A stretch of DNA of 64,000 nt, from contig CAJNDS010001657.1 in the NCBI GenBank assembly GCA_905221605.1, forward strand, positions 522,144-586,143, given 5' to 3'. The translations under genes and the position numbers were made by a program. The notes below the pieces were generated by a model, which saw nothing but the letters and a program-made list of their open reading frames with translations, was not told the origin of the DNA and searched no databases. This document shows, piece by piece, positions 19,481 through 29,745 of the stretch (positions are counted from its first letter, which is position 1; each line of letters starts with the position of its first letter). Source of the DNA: Symbiodinium natans. Its lineage: Eukaryota > Sar > Dinophyceae > Suessiales > Symbiodiniaceae.

Positions 19481-21994
19481 ATGGCAGAGCAGTCACAGAT
19501 CATCAGGATGGCAGGCGGCATGGCCTTGGGGGCCACAGCCTTGATGCTGGCATCATCGACCCTGAAGAAGTCCTTGCAACTCGGACCTTACCTGGAAGGT
19601 GAAACTGTTTAGGAGTGAATGCTATGTAAAGCGCTGGAAAAATGACCCTCCTGCTAACGCCAGGACCAAGAAGAGATAACTACTAAGTTACTAGGATTCC
19701 AAACACGCTGCTACAGCCAAGGAAAGTGTCCGCACGACGAGGAGCTTCGTCACCTTTTGAGTACCACCTGGCGGTGCATTGCCCCGAGATCCCATCTGCT
19801 GCGTGGCATTTCGTGAAAGTGCCGAAAACGGCTACGCTGCAGGAATTGCACCAAGCTATGCTGGTAGCGGTGAGTGAATGCAGCCTACCAGCAGATGTGG
19901 AGCACTTCAGCTTCTATCCAGTGGAGCAGACGGTGGATGGAGTGTGCTTGAAGCTCATGGACCGCTTAACGGAGATTGGCAGGCTGGATCTGTTGCTTTC
20001 GGCTTTGCCGCCAGACCATTTGCAAGTGATTCACTTGGTTTTTGCTCGCGAAGCACCCTGTCCAACAGATGTGCCGCAGGGTCCCAAAGCCTTTCCCATG
20101 TGTGGAATTTGCCTCCCGATCCTCGGCACCAGCTACCAGTACAAGGGGCCTTACCCGATTGTTGAGTACAACTTCGCTCAAAATGTATTTCCCACAAGTG
20201 GCAAGTATCCATACGGCTCCACTGTGCGATGTCACGAAGGTCGCAAGCAAGCTGTCGGGGAGTTCGGCGCTGCAGTGTTCCACCAGGATGCTGAATACAC
20301 TGAGACAATGACGGCTGATGCCAACATCGTCCAAGAGCTGATCTCAAGAGCTGCGGATTTCCCTAAACTTTGGAACCGAGATGTTGAGGTTGGATTGCAG
20401 GCAAGGGCTGGGACAATGCTTGCGCATGTGTGATCGTATGTGTATAGTATGGGGTACATACATATGCACATACAGAAACACATCTGATTGCGTCATCATT
20501 TTGTTTGCTTCCCTTGGCTGCCACCCAGACACAACCCACGACTAGCAAAGCTCTGGAAGCAAGAGTGACCCTGCTTTGCAAGGACTTCACGGCCAATGGG
20601 CTCTTCACCAGCAGCGAGAAGTCGGAGGATTGGAAGACGGGTCACAGCCTCCTCCCGCGTGGCTTCAATCAAATCAAGGTGAAGGGCTTTGCTCCACAGA
20701 TCTTGGCCAAGACTCGCGCCTTTGTTGGGGAATGGTCGAAGTTTGAAGCTGGCCACTTGGTCGAAGATGTGAATGAATGGCTGACGGCCATGACAGCAGA
20801 TGCCGTGGTCTCATGTAGCATGGGAATGGACATGTGCAACGTGGAACGCTTGGGTTCCAAGCAAGCGCCTCACAAGTTTGTCGAGACATTCCGCTTTGGC
20901 TTGGGCGTGTCAATGGGGAGCATCACGGCACAGTCTGAGCATCTTGGTCGCCCAGTGGTCCCTTCTGCCTTTCTTTGTGGTTCCTGGTTCCGGGTTCCCT
21001 TATCAAGTAACCAACGCCCAGAAAAGGGTTCTGGGTACCCTTAGGAAACATGGAACTTGCTGGGCTCGCAAGGTATGGCCTCAAGCGCTTCCTGCCCTTC
21101 TTCGATGCCGAAGGTCAACTTCAGGAGAGGTACCAGGCCGCCAAGAAGGAGATGCACCGACAAGTCGAAGACCTGGTGGAAGCCACACGTAGAGGTGAGT
21201 TGGGTGAGAGCTCGATCATTGCCACGATGCTGAACGACCTCAGTGCGGATGGCAAGCGGGTTCGCTACGGTGCTCTCTACGGGCATATCGTGAACCTAAT
21301 GATTGCAGGCCACGAAACCACCGCAGCCACCTTGGGCTTCACGTTGCAGCTGCTGGCGGAGCATCCTGTCTACGAAGAACGAGCCCTGGCGGAGGTGAGA
21401 GAGGTGTTGCAGGGCCGCACTGAACCCTCTGTGGACGACGTGCCCAAGCTGCAATTTGTGGAGCAGTGCTTCCGCGAGGCACTGCGGCTCTACAGCCCAG
21501 TGACATCCATTACTCGCGACGTGGCATACGACACAATGCTGGGGGGTCATCGAGTGTATCAAGGGGAGAGGATCAACCTGGTGACACGTGCCCTGCACAC
21601 GAACCCGGAGTACTGGGGCGGTGAATTTGGAGACCCGCTTTCTTTCAATCCCGATCGCTTCTCTCCGGAGGCTGTGAGGCAGCGACATCCCAATGCCTAT
21701 CATCCCTGGGGCTTTGCCAGTCGCGCTTGCATTGGAAGCCAGTTTGCCCTCTTCGAAGCCAAGACCTTTCTGGCCTCGATGTTGATCCACTTCCGTCTGC
21801 AGGGCATTCCGGGATACCAGATGGTGGCCAGTTGCGAAGGTGGTGGTGCTGCACCTTCTCCAGAGAAGTTGGCCTTGCGTGTCTTCCCGAGGCCAGGTGG
21901 ACCATTGTGGTCTGATGGCATCATGAAGCCACTGATGCCTGTTCACAACCGAGCAACCGAGGAGTTGGTACAGGATGATGCGTGCAGTGCATGA
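19481..21994 (+). CDS. Cytochrome P450, CYP102-like, with extra N-terminal domain
   Basis: Exon model: 19481-about 19598, about 19688/19722-20400, 20583-20932 and 21073-21994 (TGA). Intron 20401-20582 is GC-AG, and 20933-21072 is GT-AG in phase 2. P450 hallmarks are NGLFTS...W on the distal side, the oxygen-binding I helix AGHETT (about 21308-21325), the E-x-x-R motif EALR, FNPDRF, and the haem loop PWGFASRACIG with its cysteine at 21728-21730. The pattern most resembles CYP102 (P450 BM3) fatty-acid hydroxylases, but translation stops about 90 residues past the haem cysteine, so no reductase domain is attached. Substrate is unknown. The first exon (MAEQSQIIRM then a hydrophobic AGGMALGATALMLASS) looks like a membrane anchor. 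The exact splice between exons 1 and 2 is unresolved. Confidence 0.85.
19723..20060 (+). CDS. N-terminal extra domain of the P450 (pRiA4b ORF3-like or ubiquitin-fold)
   Basis: About 110 residues in the same open frame as the P450 core. The start FEYHLAVHCPEIPSAAWHF and VKVPKTATLQELHQAML recalls the pRiA4b ORF-3-like fold (YxLxVxLxxxxPxxWRxxxVpxxxTLxxLHxxI), but it could also be another ubiquitin-like fold. It precedes the proline-rich entry segment of the P450 (AFPMCGICLPILG). Function is unknown; a binding or membrane-proximal module is inferred. The join to the P450 is direct because there is no stop or needed intron between 19723 and 20400. Confidence 0.45.
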
Positions 21995-23192
21995 GCACTT
22001 TTGTCGATGGACGTAGCCGTGACTGCTCCGCAGTGGGGGCCATGAATTTGCCAGCTTTGGCCTGACATTTTATTGTACAGAAAACAATGCACCGGGCCGA
22101 TCTTGGAACGGGATTTGTGTACAGAGTATGGCTGCGGATCGTTGGCCATGCAGAGAACCGGCAAACAAGCTGACATGTAGAGACTGCCTCTCCGAGCTGG
22201 CCGCGGATCGATGGCCGAAGGAGTGTTGCTGTAGCTCAGCTGGATCCTGGAGTCTTACAAATGCAAAAAACATGCGCTGCAGCACAGGAAGTTATCAGGC
22301 CCATCGTAGAGAGCCCATGCTGGGCTCGTTTGGCCAACATTGATAAGGCCAAGCTTTTCTCAACATGAAAGCGCTGCTGCCGGAACAGCTTTGTTCAAAC
22401 AAGCTTGTGTGAAGTCAGGGACACGTGAGCGAGTTCTGAACTCTAGAGGTGGCATCCTTGTGCCTCCAAGCGCTGTTGCAACTTTGAAGATTCGTTCTCG
22501 CTTGGAGATTGTTTGGACCCTAAACCCAAAGCATGAAACTGTGTGTCACTGTACGTAGCTCAAAGCTTTACGCCCGGATCAGACCCTTCGACGTCTGAAC
22601 CCAATCCTAGTTTAGGAAGGTGTAGTCAAGATCAACTTGGTTTAACAATAGCTTGTTTTTGGGATCAGTAAATACATTTGGTGACCAAAACATACTTGGC
22701 GGAGTTCACGTCTCGTTTCAGCCAGGGCACGTGATTGCTTGTCATGCCTGCTCTCGTGGAGTTCCAGGCCGCTTAAGCTGTGCAAGTAGGCAATCTCAGA
22801 GAGAGCAATGGCAAAGCGAATGTCGTGTGATGCCTCCTTGGCGGGAAGATGGAGGGAAATGTTCCGAAAGAGAATGGCACGCCTCAAGTACGTAAACGCA
22901 GAGACGCAGCTAGGCAAACCGCACCCTCAGCGGAGACCCTGAACACTTAATTCCCTTGCTTCGCCACGGCCTGCATGCTGCCTTACATACGGTTCAAGCA
23001 GTACGAGTAGTGCATCCTAAGGCTGCCATGAGAGGTTCGCTGACTTTCAACATGGCAGTCCTAATTCTGTGCTCAGAACATGAAACAGATGTTTATCTGT
23101 CTCGCATATTGGACTCAGCTTCATTGCCGAACATATGAACAATTTAGGTGCACCAGACGACATGCTCCACGGCTGTCAACAGTCAGAGAGTG
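21995..23192. other. Intergenic stretch downstream of P450
   Basis: No recognisable coding exon or repeat. Two partial repeats of a GCGGATCGATGGCC-like word occur around 22132-22215. Otherwise nothing is seen. Confidence 0.5.
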
Positions 23193-23411
23193 ATGGCGCA
23201 GATCAGCAAACCACAAGTGCTGGTGGTTGCTGGAGCAAGCGCGTTGCTGTTGACGCTGTTGGCAGTCCCTTGGATTGTCCACTGTTCTGACAAAGACTTT
23301 ACAGACACCAAATGTTTACGGTATCATGCTATGGAAAATCAATTGAGACGTCAGGTCCGCCACAAACGAACACAATCAGCGCCAAAGGCAGGATGTACCG
23401 TTGAAACATGA
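23193..23411 (+). CDS. Small ORF with N-terminal hydrophobic segment, unrecognised
   Basis: ATG at 23193 opens 72 residues: MAQISKPQVLVVAGASALLL followed by more hydrophobics, then a polar, basic tail with three cysteines, ending at a TGA. The profile suits a signal anchor or signal peptide and resembles the first exon of the P450 at 19481. It may be a short gene or the first exon of one whose remainder is not recognisable. No family is recognised. Confidence 0.3.
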   Translation: MAQISKPQVLVVAGASALLLTLLAVPWIVHCSDKDFTDTKCLRYHAMENQLRRQVRHKRTQSAPKAGCTVET

Positions 23412-24197
23412 ATCTGATTATTTCATGTTGTCACTGCCATGCCGGACTGTCATGTCATCGATGGTCCAGGCTTATGAGCTTCCTTCCTGGTTGCGCTGGT
23501 TGGAGGAAAGTTCGTCGCACTTGCAAGTGCGGATGCGAGAGTGGGAGGTGGGCACCTGAGAGCACGTGCTGAGCCGTTGAGGCCATGAGTAGCCATGCAA
23601 AAGCCCTGCCAAGGATGGCCACTGGCGTCGAAGTCGGGGATGGCACGGCGCCAACCTCACTTGGAGCCTTGTCAGTCATTCTGGCAGCCTCTCAGCTCGA
23701 AAGCAAGGTTCCGACCTTCTTCACAGCCCGGACAGCGCAGTGCCACACCCCCAGCATGGGCAAAGCCTCGTCGGTGACGGTCGGTGACGGTCGGTGACTG
23801 TGACCTTGAACCAGTGCTGTACGTATTCCTGTTGTTGTGGATGACTACCCACGGCCTAACAGACTCCACATTCTGCAATCGGATTTCTTTGTAATTGTTT
23901 TCTGCGCATGCCAGGTACATCCCGTGCTACTTTTACAGCCCCGATGATGCTTGGGCTTGACATGGCGTCACCTCATTGGGTTAGGATTGTGATGAGCCTA
24001 GATTAGACATGTCTTCATCTCAATCAGCCCCACTTTGCTCACGGGACGTTTGCATGGATAGCGCATGATAGCGCTGGGTCTGGGCTGAGAGCAAATGTGA
24101 GAGGCGTTTCCCATCAAGGCCCCTTTCTGCCAGCAGGAAGAAGTGAAAGCGCTGACTCGCAAAGAAGCAAGAAACTACATTGCCCGAAAACAAACAA

Positions 24198-24201
24198 GCG
24201 C

Positions 24202-24258
<57 letters not shown>

Positions 24259-24457
24259 CACACACACACAAACACACAGAGGCACACACACACACACAGG
24301 GGTCCGCACCCTCTTTCGAACACCCGGACACACGGACACACGGACACACGGACACATGGACACATGGACACACGGACACACACCACACAGCACACATCTC
24401 ACCGCACACCGCACACAGCACGCAGCACACAGCACGCAGCGCGCAGCCCACACCACA

Positions 24458-24488
<31 letters not shown>

Positions 24489-24545
24489 CATGCACCACGC
24501 ATCACTTATCACACAGCAAACATCACACACACACACACACGCTCA
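24198..24545. repeat. CA/TG microsatellite complex
   Basis: Pure and interrupted (CA)n at about 24199-24297, a decameric run of CACACGGACA-type units at 24325-24385, CGCAGCACACAG units at 24410-24450, and more (CA)n at 24459-24488 and 24523-24540. It produces long Cys/Val and His/Thr open frames that are not genes. Confidence 0.95.
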
Positions 24546-25680
24546 CCGCGAATGTGTGAACCCATTTTGCGGAGGCTTTCTCATAGAAAGCTAGCCTAAA
24601 TCCTAGTTCTCAGGAGAAGATACTACAGGCTGGGCTGCATGGTTTGCTTCGGAATCAGAAGGCTGCCAGTTGATGTTGAAGGTGAATTTAAGAGAACTTC
24701 TTGCACACACGAGGAAGGAGAACCTGTCATCACGCACAACAACGACTATGCGATGCATCCCCAACATTCTCGTCAAAGAAGCCTGAGTCTTGAAGGGTTC
24801 AAGATTTTGGAGAAGAACAACCTACCTTTGTTTCGGACCCTGATGCCACATAGACGTCTGCAACATTTGCCTGTTCTCCTGTTTGAAGAGGAGCCCCTCG
24901 AAACCCATAAAACCTTAAGCAACCCAATTTCTGAAAGACCCGCAGGGGCCCGTGGAGTTCCGTCGAGGGGCTGAAAGCCACCGAGGGCTCTGCCACGGTG
25001 GTGCCAGGGCCTTGCAGATGCTTTTTTGGGGTTTTCGGCCTGCCGAAGCTTCTCTGATGGCTTTGGTCTATATTTAGTTTCTTGCAAGTCCGAGGGCATC
25101 CTGCTCTTTTGTTGGGTGACGGTGTTTCAGTTCTTTGTTTGTGCCAAGTTAAGTTTCAGCAATGATGGCACCTGTTTGGGCTTGACAGTCTGGGGTGCCA
25201 AAAGATTTGGATAGTTTCGGATGTTCCGGTCACATTAGGATCAGGCCCAAGGGATGTTTTGCGATTGCATGTTTGCTTTTTGTTGTATTGCAGTTTGGAG
25301 ATGTTTTGGGGGACTCTATGAGCCTCTTAGGTCTGGCTGGATTCCACAAGAACAAGACTACATGACAACATCGACTATGAATCATCAGAACAGAATCGAA
25401 CGGGAGTTGTGATAACAGATACCTTCGGTTCAGGGGTTGGCTCAGTGCATGCTATACCCCAAGTCGAGCATGTAGATCTGTCTAGGCCGAGCGTGTCGTG
25501 GGTTGTCTTCTTGTAGTGGGATTACGGCAATAGATGAGCTCCCGCTACAACCCCCGCCTGCGCGTTGTCTGAGGCCATGACCTCTGTCGGGTCCTGAGTC
25601 TTAGGGCATGCTTCCCATTGACGGAATGGCAAAAACATAGAGGGGGGGGGCATATGGAGGGTAAACCTAACCTAAATGTT
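24546..25680. other. Unassigned stretch
   Basis: No conserved domain, repeat family or RNA gene is recognised. An open frame at 24639-24974 has no features that would mark it as real. Confidence 0.4.
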
Positions 25681-25682
25681 AA

Positions 25683-26150
25683 ACTTGAATTTGGCGTTTA
25701 GACCCCCATTGTTCAGCACGAATTCGGCGTTTTGACCCATCTGACCAATTTGGCCCCCCCATTGTTCAGCACGAGTTTGGCGTTTTGATCCATTTCGGCC
25801 CCTCGCCCCCCCATTGTTCAGCACCCAGTTTGCCCCTCCATTGTTCAGCACAAATTTGGCGTTTTGATCCATTTCGGCCCCTCTGACCCCTCTGGCCCCC
25901 CCATTGTTCACAGCACGAATTTGGCGTTTTGATCCATTTCGGCCCCTCTGACCCATTTGGCCCCCCCATTGTTCAGCACGAATTTGGCGTTTTGATCCAT
26001 TTCGGCCTGGCCCCCCCACTGTTCAGCGCGAATTTTGCGTTTTGATCCATTTCGGGCCCTCTGACCACTTCTTTGTCCCCCCCATTGTTCACAGCACGAA
26101 CTTGGCGTTTTGATCCATTTCGGCCCTGCATCTGCGACGGGGGCATCTGG
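25683..26150. repeat. Tandem repeat of a 50-70 bp unit
   Basis: About eight imperfect copies of a unit built from CCCCCCATTGTTCAGCACGA, then ATTTGGCGTTTTGATCCATT, then TCGGCCCCTCTGACCC. Unit length varies because the CTGACCC part is sometimes missing or doubled. The - strand reads through as a repetitive Gly/Asn-rich frame with no sign of being a real protein. Confidence 0.9.
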
Positions 26151-26459
26151 GACGGGGGGATCTGGGATTTGGTGGCCCCGAAACCAAAAACAGCTGCAAG
26201 TTAAACACAACTTATGAAACTTGCAGCTGGCCCCTCTGACCCCTTTTTGTTCACGAACTGCAGCTCAACGAGCCACGAAGCCAGCTGGGCACAGGACTGA
26301 CTCAGGACTCAGGGTTCCTGGATGGAATATCTTGAGGTCTGTGTGATTGTTTGGTACCTTGGTGCGTCTGAACAGAAATTGAGAAAAACTTTCTATGTTC
26401 TTAAAGTTATGGGACTTTTTGGGCGGGTGGTTTTTTTCCGTTGCCTACACACAGAGATG

Positions 26460-26525
26460 CTGAACCCTAAGCCCTAAACCCCAAACCCTAAACCCCAAGC
26501 CCTAAATCCTAAACCCTAAACCATG
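26460..26525. repeat. Degenerate telomere-like CCCTAAA tract
   Basis: About nine heptamers of CCCTAAA, CCCCAAA and CCCTAAG type in a row. It lies about 220 bases from the retroelement remnant that begins at 26749. Confidence 0.85.
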
Positions 26526-26748
26526 GCAGCCTCAGGCCATGGATGACGTCCTCGGCCACCTGGCCTTCCTGGCAGCCGGCACTGGCCCCTGGAACGGTGC
26601 GACGGTGCAGGCGCGAGACTCCTGTTTTAGGGTTTGGGCTTTGGGATTTTGTTAACGGTTCGGTCAAGAGCCATGCGGCGCGATGCTGATTCCATGCACG
26701 CCTAAGCGGCATTGCCAAAAGCTTTGCAGGCCAAGTCTCGATGAAGAA

Positions 26749-27660
26749 TTAAAATATGGGAGGAACAGCGACCTTCAGCCCGGTTGTAGGGTCGCCCACC
26801 AAGGCTGCGCTCCAAAAGTTCGTGTAGCCGGTCGCAGCCTGTGCGCTATCATTGAGGTCCGACACCCGGTACGTGCAAAGACACCCAATGCTATGCCTTA
26901 AGTGTTCTTGCAAGCGCATTGGCTCCCAAAATTCCGTCCTACACACTTCGCGTCTGGTGCCGAAAGCGGCCCTTTGGGCCTCGGGCCAATCGGCATGCTT
27001 GCGGGCCCTGTGTGTGGCAAGTTGATGGAGGGTCGCAAAGGAAGCGTGACACAAGGGACAAGCGTGGTCTTCATCAAGGTTGATGAGCGGAGGGGGAGGC
27101 ACAGGTTCGGGCGACGAAGCCAACTCAGTGCATCCCGACCTTGGACCTCCTTTTTGGGGAACATTCGAATGGCGCGCCGGAGCCGCGGAAGATGCTCGTG
27201 ACCGAAGTCACGGCATTCAAGTAGGTCCATTTGCGGTGGTAGCGCAAGTCCTGTTGTTGACAAGATGCTCCGTCCTGCCTGTTGGGCCAAGCCGAACCAA
27301 ACCCCGTCCTCGCGCAAGGCGGCCCATGTGAAGGGGTCTGCGTCTTTGGCCAAGTCAATCCAAGCCCGGAGCTGGCTCGCGCTGCGACATTTCGCATGGG
27401 AGCGGGAACTGCAGTGCAGCACATGCTTTCTCTACATTGATCCCTGCGCAAGTGCCCCCAGAATGGGCCTAAGCAAAGCCTTGATGATCCCGTCTAAGGG
27501 AATACCAGTCGCCCGCCGGTCCAACTTGAGCTGTCTGAGCTGGTGCCAAGCTCGCCCCGCCGGGGCCACTATGCTCCAGCGCCTGCTAGAGGGACATCGT
27601 TTTGACCAACTTGGCCGCGCTTTGCCCCCGCTGCCCCGCCTTGACTTCGTCACCAAAGCA
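26749..27660 (-). pseudogene. LINE-type retrotransposon tail with zinc-finger region
   Basis: Read on the - strand from 27660 down to 26749. Segments such as LDRRATGIPLDG, AWIDLAKDADPFTW and VWFGLAQQAG lead, after a frame change, to HACPLCHASFATLHQLATHR and CRTEFWEPMRLQEHLRHS, a pair of C2H2-like fingers. This arrangement is typical of the region after the reverse transcriptase in dinoflagellate LINE polyproteins, as I recall them. The catalytic reverse transcriptase itself is absent. There are at least two frame changes and one in-frame stop, so it is a relic. Confidence 0.5.
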
Positions 27661-28390
27661 TGCTGGGATTGGGATAAGAAAGGCTATCCAGGCCATCTTC
27701 TTGTTCACGGACGGGTCATGGGATCCGGCTAGCAATGTGTCTGCGTGGGCGGTTGTGTCTTGTTAGGCACGGTGACGTTGTGAGGATGCGCCTCCGGTAT
27801 TTGCCATGACATTGGTCTTCCAACCAACTCCTTTCGAGCCGAGCGTGAGGCCGTTTTGCGCGCGAGAGCCATTGCACTTAGCGAGGCGCCTGTGCCGGTC
27901 ATCCTTGCCGCTGATTGCTCTGCGCCACTTGCGGTTACACATGGACAAGCCGCCTTTCATGAGGCTGATTGGGTGTCTGAATCCGCCATTGGCCTCATGT
28001 TTACTAGTGCCGCGTATGGGCAACCTTCCCAATCGGTTTGGATCCCATCGCATGTTGGCTGCGTGTTCACTGGAATCGCTGACGCCTTGGCGCACGCTGC
28101 AGCCAAGAATGGCCCGATCCTATCGCTCAACTGGCGTTGGGTCCACGGCACGTGTTCTGGAATACAGAGCCAGCTTCCGCACGCCAGGAGTGATGGCACA
28201 TGGGCCCTTTCCGCTTGTCAAACCCACGGCCAATTTCGTGAATGCCCCAAAGGAAGTACGGCAAGACACACCGTGCACCATTAGGATCGTGCAGTACAAC
28301 TGCTTCTCTTTGCGAGGACATGGCAGTGCCGAACTTGTCGCCAAGGGAGCTGTCAGACATCGCCTCGGTCTTTTGTGTCTACTAGCGGAA
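27661..28390 (+). pseudogene. LINE RNase H domain and start of AP-endonuclease (remnant)
   Basis: On the + strand AIFLFTDGSWDPASNVSAWA (about 27692-27750) has the RNase H first strand with its DGS. After a frame change, AEREAVLRARAIAL and VILAADC match the second and third acidic strands, and VWIPSHVGCVFTGIADALAH (about 28039-28095) matches the SHxG...D.A end. Further on, IRIVQYNCFSLRG (about 28281-28317) resembles the opening of an exonuclease/endonuclease/phosphatase domain. Frameshifts and stops break the frame. It ends at about 28390, where a short telomere-like tract begins. It points away from the - strand LINE piece next to it. Confidence 0.55.
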
Positions 28391-28403
28391 ATTTGGGTTT
28401 TGG

Positions 28404-28490
28404 ATGTTAGGGTTTAGGGTTTGGGGTTTTCGAGTTGGGCTTTGAACCCTAGACGCCAACCCCTATGCCCTCAACCTCAACCCTCCATTC
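28404..28490. repeat. Short telomere-like tract at the end of the LINE remnant
   Basis: GGGTTTAGGGTTTGGGGTTT followed within 30 bases by CCCTAGACGCC and CCCTATGCCC, that is, telomere-like words in both orientations. It marks the edge of the retroelement piece. Confidence 0.6.
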
Positions 28491-29685
28491 CCAAGCTCGG
28501 CTCCTGAGGGCTGCTGGCAAGGTGCCGCAGTGGCAAGCCCAAATTAACAAATGCGGCATCTTCAGGCAGATCCGGGAGGAGGGTGCAGGTCGCACCTGCA
28601 GGCGTGAGCACTTCGACTTGCTCTTTGCTGTGTGCCTCTACAACAGATTGCTTCCATCGGCAAGAGCCGTCAATGTCACGTCAATCGGTGCGTGCCGTCG
28701 GAGCGCCGCAACACAGACATTGGGATGCGTAGGCCTTCCATCCACAGGGACAGCGGTCAAGTCTCGATGGAAAGCCTGTGGTAGTCAAAACAGGCCCGAT
28801 ATCAGGGATCGGCGAGGTAAGAACCTGCGTTTTTTGTACCTGCTGAGACTTGTAAGCAGATGGAGACGGCCTGGCCAGCACTTCCATCAAGGCTTCCCGT
28901 CAGCTGCATGCTTGCGTGATCTTTCGTGTGCTGATACGTAGTTTGTGTGAGCGTGGGCTGGCTCCTATTCAGCAACCCTCTGCCCGTTCGATAATAGAAC
29001 ATCTCACAGTGCGCGATCGCATCTTGTCTTTTATTTGTTGTTTCACGCGCCGATGGCAGTGCGGCGCCAAAGCCTCAAACCCTGCCCGCGTTCCCATGGC
29101 CCTAAATCCAAGCCAGAGGCTATAGGGCCCGTGCTCGTGAGCTTCCGCGATTGCAAATGCACCGTGTTGAGTTCCGGAAGGGGGGCTTTACGCCGTAGAC
29201 CTCAAGCCTGACATGTTCTCCAACCCTAAGCCCCCAGACCGCTGAACCCTAACTGCCCTCAACAGATAAAGATCTCCAAAACATGTATTCATAAGCAGTC
29301 CAAAAACACTAGTTTCTCCAAAATCCTGAACCAACTAGCTTAGAACGCGTGTTTGGGCATCAACGCATCCGCGCAACAACGTGCAAACAAATGCGCGGTG
29401 CATATTCAGTAGTTGTTCACCCTAGCACAGAAGACAGCTCAGAGCCCTGCTAAGCAAGGCGAACGCGTAAAGCTCGACAAACTCTGCAAAAAACGAATGA
29501 GATGGGAAGCAGGTCCGCAACGCGGAAAATTCGAAGCACGAAAACAAGAAAAAAACTGCCCAAATCCGGTAAGTGCAAAAAGCACGCGCCAAAGCCAAAA
29601 CAACGTGTGATATGTGCAAAAAACCGAGGGAAACAGATGCAGATAGTGCATAAATCCGGAACTGAGCATTTGCAAAAGCCCGACA
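28491..29685. other. Unassigned stretch
   Basis: No conserved domain or repeat family is recognised. A few CCCTAA-like words occur near 29220-29260. Confidence 0.4.
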
Positions 29686-29687
29686 CG

Positions 29688-29745
29688 GGTGGTGGTGATG
29701 GTGGTGCTGCTGCTGCTGGTGGTGGTGGTGGTGGTGGTGGTGGTG
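29688..29745. repeat. GGT/GCT triplet microsatellite
   Basis: GGTGGTGATGGTGGTGCTGC followed by further GCT and ten or so GGT triplets. Frames across it give poly-Gly or poly-Pro and are artificial. Confidence 0.95.

Noticed and set aside
25683..26210. CRISPR-like spaced repeats
   Set aside because: Units are imperfect, directly adjoining and without regular unique spacers, and the genome is eukaryotic.
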